From: Kiritimatiellia bacterium
GTDB taxonomy: Bacteria; Verrucomicrobiota; Kiritimatiellia; UBA8416; JABMPJ01
Reading direction: 5' to 3'
Assembly (NCBI GenBank): GCA_016783675.1
Contig: JADHWE010000008.1
Span: forward strand, 1 to 55,923
Length of the DNA: 55,923 nt
The notes beneath the pieces were generated by a model that saw only the letters and a list, made by a program, of their open reading frames with translations, was not told where the DNA came from and made no database searches. Shown here one piece after another: positions 27,570 to 37,383 of this stretch. Position 1 is the first letter of the stretch; every line of letters starts with the position of its first letter. The position numbers and the translations under genes were made by a program.

Positions 27570-30413
27570 ATGAAAAAGGGCGATATTCTTATTGCGGGTG
27601 CGCGGGAGCACAACCTTAAGGATATTTCGGTCCGTATTCCCCGCGACAAGCTGACGGTCATCACCGGACTCAGCGGTTCAGGCAAGTCGTCTCTCGCTTT
27701 TGACACGCTCTATGCCGAGGGGCAGCGCCGGTACGTGGAGAGCCTTTCGGCCTACGCCCGCCAGTTTCTCAAGCAGATGCAGAAGCCCGAGGTCGATACG
27801 ATCGAAGGGCTCTCGCCGGCCATCTCTATCGAGCAGCGCACGGCGGGATCGAATCCGCGTTCGATTGTTGCCACCACGACGGAGATTCACGACTACCTGC
27901 GACTGCTCTATGCCGGCATCGGCATCGCGCACTGTCCAAGCTGCGGCAAGCGTGTGGCCCGGCAAAGCGCCGAGCAGATCGTGGATGCCCTGATGACCCA
28001 TCCCGAGCGGACCCGTATCACGCTGTTGGCCCCGATTGTGCGCGGACGCAAGGGCCGCCACGAGGGTGTCGTCGACGTGGTGACCAAGCAGGGATTCGTC
28101 CGCGTGCGGGTCGACGGGAACATTTACGAAGTGGATGATGTTCCGCGTTTGGATGCCAAACGTAAGCACGATATCGATGTGGTGATCGATCGGCTGATCA
28201 TCACGAATCGGATTCGAACGCGCCTGACGGACTCGGTCGAGATAGCGCTTGGCCACGGGCATGGCATTATAAAGGTACTGAGCAGCCCGGACGGCACGGA
28301 GTGGAAGGAGTCGCTCTTTTCCGAGAAACACGCCTGCGCCGATTGCGGTATCAGCTTTGACGAGCTGACGGCACGCAGCTTCTCGTTCAACAGCCCGTAT
28401 GGCGCCTGCGTAACCTGTTCGGGCCTGGGCAAGCAGCTTGTTTTTGACGAGGATCTTATTGTCCCGGATAAGACGATCTCGATCGAGGCGGGGGCCATCA
28501 AGGGCTGGCGCCGCGGCGGGCGGCGTCTGATTCTTCACTACAAACGCCTGCTTCGTGGTGTGGCCAAGCACTACAAGATCGACGTGGACAAGCCCTACGA
28601 GAAGTTGACGGCCGCGCAGCGCCACGTGCTGATGATGGGCTCGGGCGACGAAGAGATCGAACTGGGCTATTGGCGGGGCGGCGCCTATCGCAAACACCGC
28701 AAGCCGTTCGAGGGCATAATACCGAACCTGGCACGTCGCTATGAAACCACCGACAGCGATACGGCGCGACAGACCCTGCAAAACTACATGACGCGCCAGG
28801 AGTGCCCGACCTGCAAGGGCGCTCGACTCAAACCTGAGATTCGCGCCTGTACCGTGAAGGACCGCTCGATCGTCGAGATCTGCGAGATGTCACTTGGTGA
28901 GAGCCTGGCGTTCTTCAGCAAGATGAAGCTGTCGAAGCAGGAACGGGTGATCGCGGGCGAGGTGCTGAAGGAGATCGTGGCGCGTCTGCGTTTCATGGTG
29001 AAGGTCGGGCTCGACTACCTGACGTTGGACCGGGAGAGCGGCTCGCTCTCGGGCGGCGAGATGCAGCGCATCCGGCTGGCCACCCAGATCGGGTCAGGCC
29101 TGGTGGGGGTGTTGTATGTTCTGGACGAGCCGACGATTGGCCTGCACCAGCGCGATAATGCCCGGCTCATTCAGATGCTGCAGTCCTTGCGTGATGCCGG
29201 GAACACGGTTGTGGTGGTCGAACACGACGATGCCACGATTCGTGCGGCCGATTACGTGATCGACCTCGGACCGGGCGCGGGGCGCCATGGCGGCGAGGTC
29301 ATCTATGCGGGCAAGTCGGATAGGCTGCTCGAATGCGAAGCATCCCTGACAGCACGCTACATGAATGGCGAGGCGTCCATCCATGTGCCCACCAGGCGGC
29401 GCAAGCCCACGCGCGCCACGCTGGGCATCATGGGGGCGGCTCAGAACAACCTGAAGAACATTAACGTGAAGATCCCGCTGGGATTGTTCGTCTGCATTAC
29501 CGGTGTATCGGGCAGTGGCAAGAGCACGCTCGTGGATGACATCCTGCGCCGGGCCCTGTTCCGCCACTTCCACGGGTCACGCCAACGGCCGGGCAAGCAC
29601 AAGCGGCTTACCGGGCTCGACAAGCTCGACAAGGTGATCGTGATCGACCAGTCGCCGATCGGACGCACCCCGCGGAGCAACCCGGCCACGTACACGGGGG
29701 CCTTCTCCACGATTCGCACACTGTTCGCGCAGACCTCGACCGCCAAGGTGCGGGGGTATGGGCCCGGCCGGTTCAGCTTCAACGTGAAGGGCGGTCGCTG
29801 TGAAACCTGCAAGGGGGACGGCATCCTGCGATTGGAGATGCATTTCCTGCCCGACGTCTACGTGACGTGCGAGCAGTGTCGCGGGGGACGCTACAACACG
29901 GAGACGCTCGAAGTTCTCTACAAGGGCCTCAACATCTCGCAGGTGTTGGAGTTGACCGTGGACGATGCCCTGGAGTTCTTCTCGGCGGTACCGGGCATCG
30001 CCCGCAAACTCCGGACCCTGTCGGAGGTGGGCCTGGGATACCTGCATCTGGGTCAGCCGGCCACAACCCTTTCGGGAGGCGAAGCGCAGCGCATCAAGCT
30101 CTCGGCTGAGCTGAGCAAGAAGTCGACAGGCCAGACCCTGTACCTTCTCGATGAGCCGACAACCGGGCTTCATTTTGCCGATACGCACAAGCTGCTGCAG
30201 GTGCTGCAGCGCCTGCGTGATGCCGGAAACACGGTGGTCGTGATCGAACATAACCTCGACGTGATCAAAACGGCAGACTATATCATTGATCTTGGTCCCG
30301 AAGGTGGCGAGGGTGGCGGCGAGATTGTGGTGGCGGGTACACCCGAGGATGTTGCGGCGTGCGAACGGTCGCATACGGGGAGATTTCTGAAACCGGTGCT
30401 GGGGGAGAAGTGA
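27570..30413 (+). CDS. uvrA: Excinuclease ABC subunit A
   Basis: The 947-residue ATPase is the damage-recognition component of nucleotide excision repair. It has two ABC modules: Walker [15 protein letters not shown] near residue 32 and [13 protein letters not shown] near 648, and two signature motifs LSGGE ([26 protein letters not shown]). Zinc-binding cysteines occur in [15 protein letters not shown]...[18 protein letters not shown] and CETCKGDG...CEQCRGG. Length and order match UvrA; uvrB and uvrC are not in the window. It starts 57 nt after tyrS. Confidence 0.97.
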   Translation: MKKGDILIAGAREHNLKDISVRIPRDKLTVITGLSGSGKSSLAFDTLYAEGQRRYVESLSAYARQFLKQMQKPEVDTIEGLSPAISIEQRTAGSNPRSIVATTTEIHDYLRLLYAGIGIAHCPSCGKRVARQSAEQIVDALMTHPERTRITLLAPIVRGRKGRHEGVVDVVTKQGFVRVRVDGNIYEVDDVPRLDAKRKHDIDVVIDRLIITNRIRTRLTDSVEIALGHGHGIIKVLSSPDGTEWKESLFSEKHACADCGISFDELTARSFSFNSPYGACVTCSGLGKQLVFDEDLIVPDKTISIEAGAIKGWRRGGRRLILHYKRLLRGVAKHYKIDVDKPYEKLTAAQRHVLMMGSGDEEIELGYWRGGAYRKHRKPFEGIIPNLARRYETTDSDTARQTLQNYMTRQECPTCKGARLKPEIRACTVKDRSIVEICEMSLGESLAFFSKMKLSKQERVIAGEVLKEIVARLRFMVKVGLDYLTLDRESGSLSGGEMQRIRLATQIGSGLVGVLYVLDEPTIGLHQRDNARLIQMLQSLRDAGNTVVVVEHDDATIRAADYVIDLGPGAGRHGGEVIYAGKSDRLLECEASLTARYMNGEASIHVPTRRRKPTRATLGIMGAAQNNLKNINVKIPLGLFVCITGVSGSGKSTLVDDILRRALFRHFHGSRQRPGKHKRLTGLDKLDKVIVIDQSPIGRTPRSNPATYTGAFSTIRTLFAQTSTAKVRGYGPGRFSFNVKGGRCETCKGDGILRLEMHFLPDVYVTCEQCRGGRYNTETLEVLYKGLNISQVLELTVDDALEFFSAVPGIARKLRTLSEVGLGYLHLGQPATTLSGGEAQRIKLSAELSKKSTGQTLYLLDEPTTGLHFADTHKLLQVLQRLRDAGNTVVVIEHNLDVIKTADYIIDLGPEGGEGGGEIVVAGTPEDVAACERSHTGRFLKPVLGEK

Positions 30414-30443
30414 GCAGTGGGCAGTGGGCAGTGAGCAGTTGAC
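30411..30443. repeat. GCAGTGGGCAGTGAGCAGT simple intergenic repeat
   Basis: The tract directly after uvrA consists of four imperfect 7-nt units (AGCAGTG, GGCAGTG, GGCAGTG, AGCAGTT). It spans the gap to the TPR gene and should not be read as the TPR N-terminus. Confidence 0.6.
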
Positions 30444-30444
30444 T

Positions 30445-32994
30445 ATGGATCAAGGCATGATTTCTCGATGGTTGATCAGGCTGATGGCGGTGGCCGTGGC
30501 GGCCTGCTGTACGGTGCCTGTCTATGCCAAAGTCAGTGATGATGAACTGGCGGGATTGCTGACGGCAGGCCTGGCGGCATTGGAGGATGGTCTGGCGGGG
30601 GTGGCCGAGAAGCAGTTGCGTCGGTACCTTGCCGAGGCCGAGAAGCGCAAGGAACGTCCGTCCGAAAACGAGGACGCCGGCATCCTGCTGGTGCGGGCGC
30701 TGCACGCGGAGAAGAAGTACGAGGAGATCCTCGAGTTTCTGCGCCTGCGCGACCGATGGATCAAGAGCTGGACACAGCAGGACGCCGTGCGGTTCTGGCG
30801 CGGTATGGCGCTGCATGATCTCGGTCGTTTCGAGGAGGCGCTGAAAGAGCTTGCGGACCTGGATGCCAACGTGGACTACGAAGGCCGTACTCACCGTTTA
30901 AAGGGGTGGTGCCTTCTGAAGCTCGGTCGCGTTGACGAAGCCCTTGCTGCTTTCACAACTTTTGACGAGGCGCATCCCGAATCACTCGAGCATGGGCAGA
31001 ACCTGCTGGATTGGGGGCAGGCGCTTGTTCAGTCGGACCAATTCGCCAAGGCGCGTGCGGTCCTTGAGCGGATGGATGCGAAGCGGGTGGGGCAGGCCCT
31101 GGCCCGCGACGGACGGTTCTGGTTGGGGCGTGCGTGTGAAGGCGAAGGCATGGCGGAGAAGGCCGTGGAGGTCTTTATGTCGGTGGCAGGCGACGAGGGT
31201 GCGCCGGCCGAGCTGCGGGCGCGGGCTTACCGGGCTGTGGCCGAGGTGGAAGAGAATCGCGGACGACTTTCCGAGGCCGTGGTTGCGCTGCGAACCGGCA
31301 TAGAGGTGGCGGCCGATACGCCGGCCGCAGCCGGTGCGAGCTACAGCCTGGGCCGCATTCTACTGGCGCAGGGACGCTATGATGAGGCTGCGCCGCTGCT
31401 GAAGGCATCCATATCGGCCGATCCCGGCAGCGAGGAATCGCGTCATACCCAGCTCACACTGGCCAATGCGCTCCTGCAGGCAGGTCGGAGCGAGACGGCG
31501 GCAGACGAGTTTCAGTACTACCTTGAGACATATACAGATCCGCCCGGTCAGGCCGACGCATCGTTTGGTCGCGGTTCAGCGCTGTTTGCGCAGGGGCGCC
31601 TGGCGGAAGCGGCCACGGCCTTTGACAAGGCATTCGGACTCTATACCAACGACCTGAAGCGGGCGCAGAGCCTGTTCAGGGAGGGGGATGCCTACCTGGG
31701 CAACAGCCAGTACGGGCTCGCGGCCGAGTCCTACGCGAAGGTTGTTGAGATGTTTCCCGACTGCGGCCTGGCGCCGGGGGCGCTTTTCCAGCGTGCCGAG
31801 AGCCTGGCGCGCGGCGGGAACGTGGCGGGGGCCGAAGAGGGGTTCCGGTTGCTCATTCAGGCCTATCCGGATCAGGCCGTTGCCGAAGAGGCGATGCATC
31901 GCATGGCGGGGCTCAAGGAGGATGCGGGCGCCTGGGAAGATGCCATTGGCATATACGACCGGCTCATGGGCACGTACTCCAATGGTCTGTTCTACGTGGA
32001 GGCGCTGTACGGGCGCGGCTCGGCCCATTTCAGATTGTTCCGGTTCAGCCGGGCACTGACAGACTTCGAGCGTATCGGTCAGCAGTTTGAAGACAGCGCG
32101 GTGGGCGAACGGGCCGTCTTCAAGCGGGCGATGTGCCTTTACTGGATGGGGCGCGACGAGGATGCCATTGCGGTGTGTCACGCATTTGCCGAGGAGCATC
32201 CCGGCTCAGACCTCTTGCCCGACGTTCTGTACTGGCTGGGCAAATCCAACTTCAATCGCGGCGCCTACAAGGCGGCCGAAGAGCATTTCGAAGCTTTCCA
32301 AGCCAAGTTTGGAGAGCACCAACTGGCGGATGACAGCCTGCTGTGGGCCGGGCGTGCGGCGGCGCGAGAGAACGAATATGTGCGCGCCATAGAAATCCTG
32401 GCCCGGATGTTCAAGCTTTACCCGGCAAGCGATAAGATGGCCGAAGGCCGGTTTGCGCAGGCGAACGCATTTGTGGAGCTGGCCAACTACTCGGCGGCGA
32501 TCCTGATCTACGATGAGATCATCAACAAGTACTCCGATAGCGGCCTGCTGGGCGCCGCATGGGGGCGCAAGGGTGACTGCCAGTTCACGCTGGGTGCCGA
32601 GGATCCAAAGCGCTACCAGGAAAGCATCGAGTCGTATCGCGTCGTGGCGAACAGTCACACGGCCGCCCCGGACGAGGTGCTGCAGGCTGCCTACAAGATC
32701 GGGCGTTGCCTGGAGAAGATGGAGCGCATGGATGAAGCCCTGGAACAGTACTATGCGAAGGTGATTGTCAGGTATCTTCGCGCAGGCGAGAAGGGCGTGT
32801 GGCACAACGAGGCCGCCAAGGTGTGGTTTACGCGCGCTACTTTCAGTACGGCGGATATCATGGAGTCGCGCGAGGACTGGCGCGGGGCCGCGCGGGTATT
32901 GGAGCGTGTGGTTAAGGCGGACGTGCCGGCCACAGAGGAAGCGAAGGAACGTATAGCCAAGATTCGGGCGGAACACTGGTGGCTGTTTTATTAG
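30445..32994 (+). CDS. Exported tetratricopeptide-repeat protein
   Basis: The protein of about 849 residues has a signal peptide (MISRWLIRLMAVAVAACC, cleavage probably after VYA). It is then almost entirely helical TPR/Sel1-like repeats, with recurring G-R-x-x-E-A and A-x-Y-P patterns (for example GRLAEAATAFDKAFGLY, NSQYGLAAESYAKVVEMFP). Such proteins scaffold periplasmic complexes. The start is ATG 30445 or 30457; the GTG at 30424 lies in a repeat. It precedes exbB, exbD and a TonB-like gene, which suggests an energised envelope system similar to Tol-Pal/YbgF or TPR-ExbBD clusters. Its specific function is unknown. Confidence 0.8.
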   Translation: MDQGMISRWLIRLMAVAVAACCTVPVYAKVSDDELAGLLTAGLAALEDGLAGVAEKQLRRYLAEAEKRKERPSENEDAGILLVRALHAEKKYEEILEFLRLRDRWIKSWTQQDAVRFWRGMALHDLGRFEEALKELADLDANVDYEGRTHRLKGWCLLKLGRVDEALAAFTTFDEAHPESLEHGQNLLDWGQALVQSDQFAKARAVLERMDAKRVGQALARDGRFWLGRACEGEGMAEKAVEVFMSVAGDEGAPAELRARAYRAVAEVEENRGRLSEAVVALRTGIEVAADTPAAAGASYSLGRILLAQGRYDEAAPLLKASISADPGSEESRHTQLTLANALLQAGRSETAADEFQYYLETYTDPPGQADASFGRGSALFAQGRLAEAATAFDKAFGLYTNDLKRAQSLFREGDAYLGNSQYGLAAESYAKVVEMFPDCGLAPGALFQRAESLARGGNVAGAEEGFRLLIQAYPDQAVAEEAMHRMAGLKEDAGAWEDAIGIYDRLMGTYSNGLFYVEALYGRGSAHFRLFRFSRALTDFERIGQQFEDSAVGERAVFKRAMCLYWMGRDEDAIAVCHAFAEEHPGSDLLPDVLYWLGKSNFNRGAYKAAEEHFEAFQAKFGEHQLADDSLLWAGRAAARENEYVRAIEILARMFKLYPASDKMAEGRFAQANAFVELANYSAAILIYDEIINKYSDSGLLGAAWGRKGDCQFTLGAEDPKRYQESIESYRVVANSHTAAPDEVLQAAYKIGRCLEKMERMDEALEQYYAKVIVRYLRAGEKGVWHNEAAKVWFTRATFSTADIMESREDWRGAARVLERVVKADVPATEEAKERIAKIRAEHWWLFY

Positions 32995-33072
32995 GCTATA
33001 GGCTGTAGGCTGTAAGGAAGTAGTCAGTCATCAATAGTGCTGAATACTGAACACTGAACACTGAATACTGCA
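32995..33072. repeat. Intergenic phrase repeats (GGCTGTAGGCTGTA; ACTGAATACTGAAC)
   Basis: After the TPR stop come TAGGCTATAGGCTGTAGGC (about 32993-33011) and, at about 33037-33070, four related units around CTGAATACTGAACACTGAAC. The second word family recurs inverted at about 23905-23935. They separate the TPR gene from exbB. Confidence 0.55.
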
Positions 33073-33099
33073 GCGACCGGGAAAGCAGAGGAAGAGCAA

Positions 33100-33729
33100 A
33101 TGATTGAGCTACTGTCACAGGGCGGTTCCGTGCTGTGGATTATCGTGGTGTGCGGACTTGTGGCGCTCGTGGTGTTTATCGAGCGGTCGCTGCATCTGCA
33201 CCGTGCGCGGATCCGGTTCGAGGATTTCCTGAAAGGGATTTTCAACATCCTGCGTCGGCGCAACATTGAAGAAGCGCTGGCAATCTGCGAGGAGACACCG
33301 GGGCCGGTGGCCTACATCGTCCGCATCGCGATTCTACACAGGTCGGCCGACCGGGAAGAGATGCGCACGGCGATCCAGGATGCCGGAGCCGCCGAGATCT
33401 CGCGGCTCGAGCGGCGCCTCGTGGTGGTCGCCACGGTGGCCCAGATAGCGCCCCTGTTGGGATTGCTGGGCACAGTGTTGGGCCTCGTGAGTTGCCTGCT
33501 CGGGCTGTACACCTCGGCTCCGCTGGTGCAGAGCGCCGATATCTTTGGTGGTGTGATGCGTGCCCTCCTGACCACGGGAGCCGGCCTGATGGTGGCGATT
33601 CCGTGCTATGTCGCGTTCAACCTGCTGGTACTTAAGATTGACCGACTGGTGCTGGACATGGAGATGGCCAGCTCCGAGATCGTGTCGTTCCTGCAGGATC
33701 AGCGCAACGGTGATGGAGCGAACGCATGA
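33100..33729 (+). CDS. exbB: MotA/TolQ/ExbB proton-channel family protein
   Basis: The 209-residue membrane protein has the ExbB topology: one N-terminal helix (about 10-27), a cytoplasmic loop, and two helices (about 104-128 and 150-175) containing APLLGLLGTVLGLVSC and GVMRALLTTGAGLMVAIPCY. With ExbD it uses the proton (or sodium) gradient to drive a TonB-like protein. The stop overlaps the exbD start (ATGA), which indicates coupled expression. AGAGGAAGAG precedes the ATG. Confidence 0.92.
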   Translation: MIELLSQGGSVLWIIVVCGLVALVVFIERSLHLHRARIRFEDFLKGIFNILRRRNIEEALAICEETPGPVAYIVRIAILHRSADREEMRTAIQDAGAAEISRLERRLVVVATVAQIAPLLGLLGTVLGLVSCLLGLYTSAPLVQSADIFGGVMRALLTTGAGLMVAIPCYVAFNLLVLKIDRLVLDMEMASSEIVSFLQDQRNGDGANA

Positions 33730-34217
33730 CCGGTGAGCGCGAGGGACAGACGTGGAGCGTTAAGGGCCTCCGTACACGCTATGCGCCGAAAAGCCGCCTG
33801 GGACACGGCATGGTGAGCATTGCACCGTGGCTCGACTTCGTTCTGCTGCTTCTCATGTTCGGGCTCATCAACTCGAGCCTGGTGCTGCAGCCGGGCGTCG
33901 TGGTGTCGCTGCCTGACGCGCCGTTCAGTCAAGGCACCGGTATGGGGCTGGTCGCCGTCGTGTTGGCGGTTGATGATGCCGATATCGGACAGCCGGCCGC
34001 GATCGTGTTCTTCGATGATGAGCGGTTCATGGTGGGCAACGCAGATCAGATGCAGGGCTTCGCCCAAGCGCTGTCAGAGCGCATGGAGGATCATCCGGAT
34101 GCGCCCCTGGTACTGCAGGCGGACAAGGACATCCCGCAAGGGACCATTGTAGAGATTATCGATATTGCCTCCGGGGTGGGGGTCCAAAAGGTGAACGTTG
34201 CGGTTCGCCCCAGGTAG
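33726..34217 (+). CDS. exbD: ExbD/TolR-family biopolymer transport protein
   Basis: The 163-residue protein has a cytoplasmic N-terminus, one membrane helix (SIAPWLDFVLLLLMFGLINS, about 31-50) with the family Asp (Asp37) in the membrane, and a periplasmic domain ending VQKVNVAVRP. It partners with ExbB upstream. The next gene, 14 nt later, appears to be the TonB-like component. Confidence 0.9.
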   Translation: MTGEREGQTWSVKGLRTRYAPKSRLGHGMVSIAPWLDFVLLLLMFGLINSSLVLQPGVVVSLPDAPFSQGTGMGLVAVVLAVDDADIGQPAAIVFFDDERFMVGNADQMQGFAQALSERMEDHPDAPLVLQADKDIPQGTIVEIIDIASGVGVQKVNVAVRPR

Positions 34218-34231
34218 CTCAGGGCGGTGAG

Positions 34232-34960
34232 ATGGGGACAAAAGACACATACCAGTACAGCCGCGGACCGATTGGCGTGCCGTCGGTGCTGCTGGCCCTG
34301 GCATGGGTCTTCATCTGGTTATTGTGGCCGTCGGCCGATGCAGAGCAAACGGCCCTGGGCCGGCGTAGGGAAAGCCAGACGGAAGTCTCGTACGGGGTTG
34401 TGGCGGAGAGCCTCTACATGAGCCCGTTGCTCTTTGCGCGCGCCACGCGCGTGGGATTCCGCGCTCCCGAAGAAGCGACAGGGGACGTCGAGTTGCTTGA
34501 CAGGGAAGATAAGTCGCGGCGTCTGCGGTTTCTGCACGTGGCCCCCTCCGCGCCCGATTTCAATGGGATGAAGCGCCACGCCTCCGACGCCGTGCCTGTG
34601 AAACAGGTGGACGCCTACCGTCCAGTGTGGAAGGATAGCGCGAATTTCGAAGCGTCAGGAAGTACCAACCGGATCATGGTGGACGTGCGCGGCGCTCTAC
34701 GGGAGCGCGGCTATAAGCCGGGGTCGATCACGTGGCCCGAGGACGTGTCGGAGTTACAGGGCGCGGAGATCGAGGCGTTCGTGGGTGTTGATGCGGAAGG
34801 CATGGCCGAGGGGGTATTCCTCGAAAGAGCTTCCGGTCACGCGACGCTCGATGCCAACGTGGTCCGCGCATTGGAGCGCGGCACGGCGTCGGCCGGCACT
34901 GCGCCGGTGTCCGGACGCGTGACGGTGACGATAAGGAGAATGAATGAAAGTCAGGATTGA
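34232..34960 (+). CDS. TonB-like single-pass periplasmic protein
   Basis: The 242-residue protein has one N-terminal membrane anchor (about 14-33, VPSVLLALAWVFIWLLWP) and a long periplasmic part. The C-terminus (EAFVGVDAEGMAEGVFLERA, then GHATLDANVVRALERG and VTVTIRR) resembles a TonB C-terminal domain, with the alternating glycine and the S-G-H-x-x-L-D pattern. A canonical Pro-rich spacer is missing. Position after exbBD supports a TonB/TolA-like role. The last 17 nt overlap hisD. Confidence 0.65.
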   Translation: MGTKDTYQYSRGPIGVPSVLLALAWVFIWLLWPSADAEQTALGRRRESQTEVSYGVVAESLYMSPLLFARATRVGFRAPEEATGDVELLDREDKSRRLRFLHVAPSAPDFNGMKRHASDAVPVKQVDAYRPVWKDSANFEASGSTNRIMVDVRGALRERGYKPGSITWPEDVSELQGAEIEAFVGVDAEGMAEGVFLERASGHATLDANVVRALERGTASAGTAPVSGRVTVTIRRMNESQD

Positions 34961-36239
34961 GTCATGGACGCGCAAAAAGGCCCCGCGGACGGTTACCCGT
35001 TTCCTGCAGCGCCCGGCATTTGACGAGGCCGCCGAGGTCGCGGCGCGAAAGGTGTTGAAGGCCGTACGGTCCGACGGCAATGCGGCCGTGGTGAAGTTTG
35101 CCAAACAGTTTGACGGGGTCGAGTTGACGCCCGGGACCTTGCGCGTGAAACGCGCGGAGATTGCCAGGGCACGCGACAAAGTAGACACCCGTATCAAGAA
35201 CGCGATGCGCGAGACCCACAAACGCGTGTCGACCTTTGCCCGTAAGGGAATGAAGAAGGACTGGCAGATGCCATGCCCGCGCGGTGGCACACTGGGCGAG
35301 CAGTACAAGCCGCTGGAGCGTGTGGGCGTATACGTGCCCGGCGGAGCCGCCCCCCTGGCCTCTACCGCACTCATGACGGCAACGCTCGCCAAGGTGGCCG
35401 GCGTCCCCGAAATCGTCGCGTGCACCCCTTGTGGTCCCAACAAGAAGGTTGATCCGGTGCTGCTCTTCGCCATGGAGATGGCCGGCGTGACCGAGATGTA
35501 CAAGGTGGGCGGCATCCAGGCCATTGGGCTAATGGCATACGGCACGCAGAGCATCATGCCCGTGCAGAAGATCGTGGGCCCGGGCGGCACGTATGTCACG
35601 GCGGCCAAGCGACAAGTCTACGGTGATGTGGCGCTGGACATGGTTGCGGGCCCGAGCGAGATCGCGATCCTGGCCGACGAGACGGCCGATGCCCGATACG
35701 TGGCGGCCGACCTGCTCTCACAGGCTGAGCATGGGACAGGGCACGAAAAGGCGCTGTTGGTGACATCGTCGGAACGGCTGGCCAAGGTGGTGCAGAGCGA
35801 ACTGGAGACGCAGGCAGCCCTGCTTTCACGACAGGAGTGTGTGCGCGAGGTCATGAAGCTCGGAATGTTGCTCGTGGTTGCGCCCAACCTTGACGAAGGC
35901 ATGGAGCTGATAAACGAGTTCGCGCCAGAGCACTTGGAACTGCTCGTGCGTGAACCGAAGAGCTGGCTTAAGAAGGTTCAGTGCGCCGGAGCGATCTTTG
36001 TCGGATCATGGTCGCCCGAGTCGGTTGGCGATTTTGTCGCCGGTCCGAGCCATGTGTTGCCGACCGGCGGTACGGCGGCGCTTTTCTCCGGTTTGACCGT
36101 AGACGACTTCAGACGGCGCAGCAGCTTCATTGCGTTCACCCGCGCCGACCTACACGATGTGGTGCCGATCATTGAAACCTTCGGCGAGATCGAAGGTCTG
36201 GACGCGCACGCGCGCTCGGCAAGAATAAGGTTTGAGTAG
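34944..36239 (+). CDS. hisD: Histidinol dehydrogenase
   Basis: The 431-residue NAD- and Zn-dependent enzyme carries out the last two oxidations of histidine synthesis. Blocks are YVPGGAAPLASTALMTA (about 132-148), KIVGPGGTYVTAAKRQVYG, the Zn/catalytic SQAEHGTGHEKALLVT, NEFAPEHLELL (catalytic Glu-His) and GPSHVLPTGGTA. AAGGAG lies 6 nt before ATG 34944 and inside the end of the TonB-like gene, so translation is probably coupled. It is the first of hisD-hisC-hisB-hisA. Confidence 0.97.
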   Translation: MKVRIESWTRKKAPRTVTRFLQRPAFDEAAEVAARKVLKAVRSDGNAAVVKFAKQFDGVELTPGTLRVKRAEIARARDKVDTRIKNAMRETHKRVSTFARKGMKKDWQMPCPRGGTLGEQYKPLERVGVYVPGGAAPLASTALMTATLAKVAGVPEIVACTPCGPNKKVDPVLLFAMEMAGVTEMYKVGGIQAIGLMAYGTQSIMPVQKIVGPGGTYVTAAKRQVYGDVALDMVAGPSEIAILADETADARYVAADLLSQAEHGTGHEKALLVTSSERLAKVVQSELETQAALLSRQECVREVMKLGMLLVVAPNLDEGMELINEFAPEHLELLVREPKSWLKKVQCAGAIFVGSWSPESVGDFVAGPSHVLPTGGTAALFSGLTVDDFRRRSSFIAFTRADLHDVVPIIETFGEIEGLDAHARSARIRFE

Positions 36240-36302
36240 TCCGGAAGTTCCTCCTTCGCCAAAGCTACGGAGGGCAGGCAGAGATCGGAAGCCGGAGATC
36301 GG
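36240..36302. repeat. Short intergenic repeat CTTCGCCAAAGCTACGGAGG
   Basis: The gap between hisD and hisC contains CCTCCTTCGCCAAAGCTACG then GAGGGCAGGC, which can fold through CCTCC/GGAGG, and a doublet GATCGGAAGCCGGAGATCGG. From memory, similar phrases recur between genes in related environmental genomes; only one copy is seen in this window. Confidence 0.35.
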
Positions 36303-37370
36303 ATGAGCATGATTCGACAGTCTGTGATGAATCTTGAAGGCTATACGCCCGGTGAGCAGCCGGACGATCCTTCGATCATTAAGCTCAACACCAATGAGAA
36401 TCCCTATCCGCCCTCGCCGAAGGTCGCGGAGGCCCTTGCGGCGATGGATGTTGCCGACCTCGCCCGGTACCCGGATCCCGTCTGCCGTGCCTTGCGCTCA
36501 GCGCTGGCGGAGCTGCACGGCTGCAAAGTCGACCAGGTGTTCGTGGGGAACGGGTCGGACGAGGTCCTGGCGCTTTGCACGAGGGCGTTTGTAGAGAATG
36601 ACGGGTCGGTCGGCTTCTTCGATCCCACCTATTCGCTCTACACGATCCTGGCGAAGATTCGGGACGTGGGCGAACGCGTGATTGCCTTGAACGACGATTT
36701 CAGTTGGCCGATCGACGATGCCATCACCGCGCTGAACGGTCATATGGATTGCACGCTGTTCTTCTTTTCGAACCCGAATGCCCCTACAGGGATGCTGTGT
36801 CCGCTCGATGATGTGCGCCGTTTCTGCGAGGCGTTCGACGGGGTTGTCGTGGTCGACGAGGCCTACGTGGATTTTGCGGAGGAATGCTGTGATCGGCTGG
36901 CCCTTGAGCTGGATAACGTGCTTATCGCGCGGACATTCTCCAAGTCGTACTCGTTGGCAGGCTTGCGCTTGGGCTACGCCATCGGCAGCGCGCCGCTCGT
37001 CGAGGCGATGTATAAGCTCAAGGACAGCTACAATGTTGACGCGCTCGCGCAGGTTATGGCGCTGGCGGCGGTTGAGGATGTGGCGTCCATGGATGCCAAT
37101 GCATCACGCGTGGTGGCAACGCGTCAGCGGCTGGCCAGGCGGCTTGGTGAACTGGGTTTCACGGTGTGTCCTTCGCAGGCGAATTTTCTCTGGGTGGAGC
37201 CCCCCCGGATGGGCGCCAAGGAAATGTTTGATGCCCTGCGGGCACACCGTATACTGGTGCGGTACTTCCCGGGGGAGCGTACGGGACGCTTTCTGAGAAT
37301 CACGGTGGGGACGGACGCAGCGATTGACCGCTTGCTGGTCGTTGTCACCTCACTGTGTAGTGACGGCTAG
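36303..37370 (+). CDS. hisC: Histidinol-phosphate aminotransferase
   Basis: The 355-residue PLP enzyme interconverts imidazole acetol phosphate and histidinol phosphate. It has IKLNTNENPYPPSPKV (about 25-40), GNGSDEVLALCTRAF, FSNPNAPTG, DEAYVDFAEE (about 190-199) and the PLP lysine in ARTFSKSYSLAGLRLGYA (about 216-233), typical of HisC. ATG 36303 or 36309 can start translation. It follows hisD after a 63-nt repeat-containing gap. Confidence 0.96.
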   Translation: MSMIRQSVMNLEGYTPGEQPDDPSIIKLNTNENPYPPSPKVAEALAAMDVADLARYPDPVCRALRSALAELHGCKVDQVFVGNGSDEVLALCTRAFVENDGSVGFFDPTYSLYTILAKIRDVGERVIALNDDFSWPIDDAITALNGHMDCTLFFFSNPNAPTGMLCPLDDVRRFCEAFDGVVVVDEAYVDFAEECCDRLALELDNVLIARTFSKSYSLAGLRLGYAIGSAPLVEAMYKLKDSYNVDALAQVMALAAVEDVASMDANASRVVATRQRLARRLGELGFTVCPSQANFLWVEPPRMGAKEMFDALRAHRILVRYFPGERTGRFLRITVGTDAAIDRLLVVVTSLCSDG

Positions 37371-37383
37371 TCGGAGAGAAGCT

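Noticed and set aside
26358-27611. A 417-codon minus-strand frame opposite tyrS
   Set aside because: Antisense shadow; tyrS motifs are clear on the plus strand.
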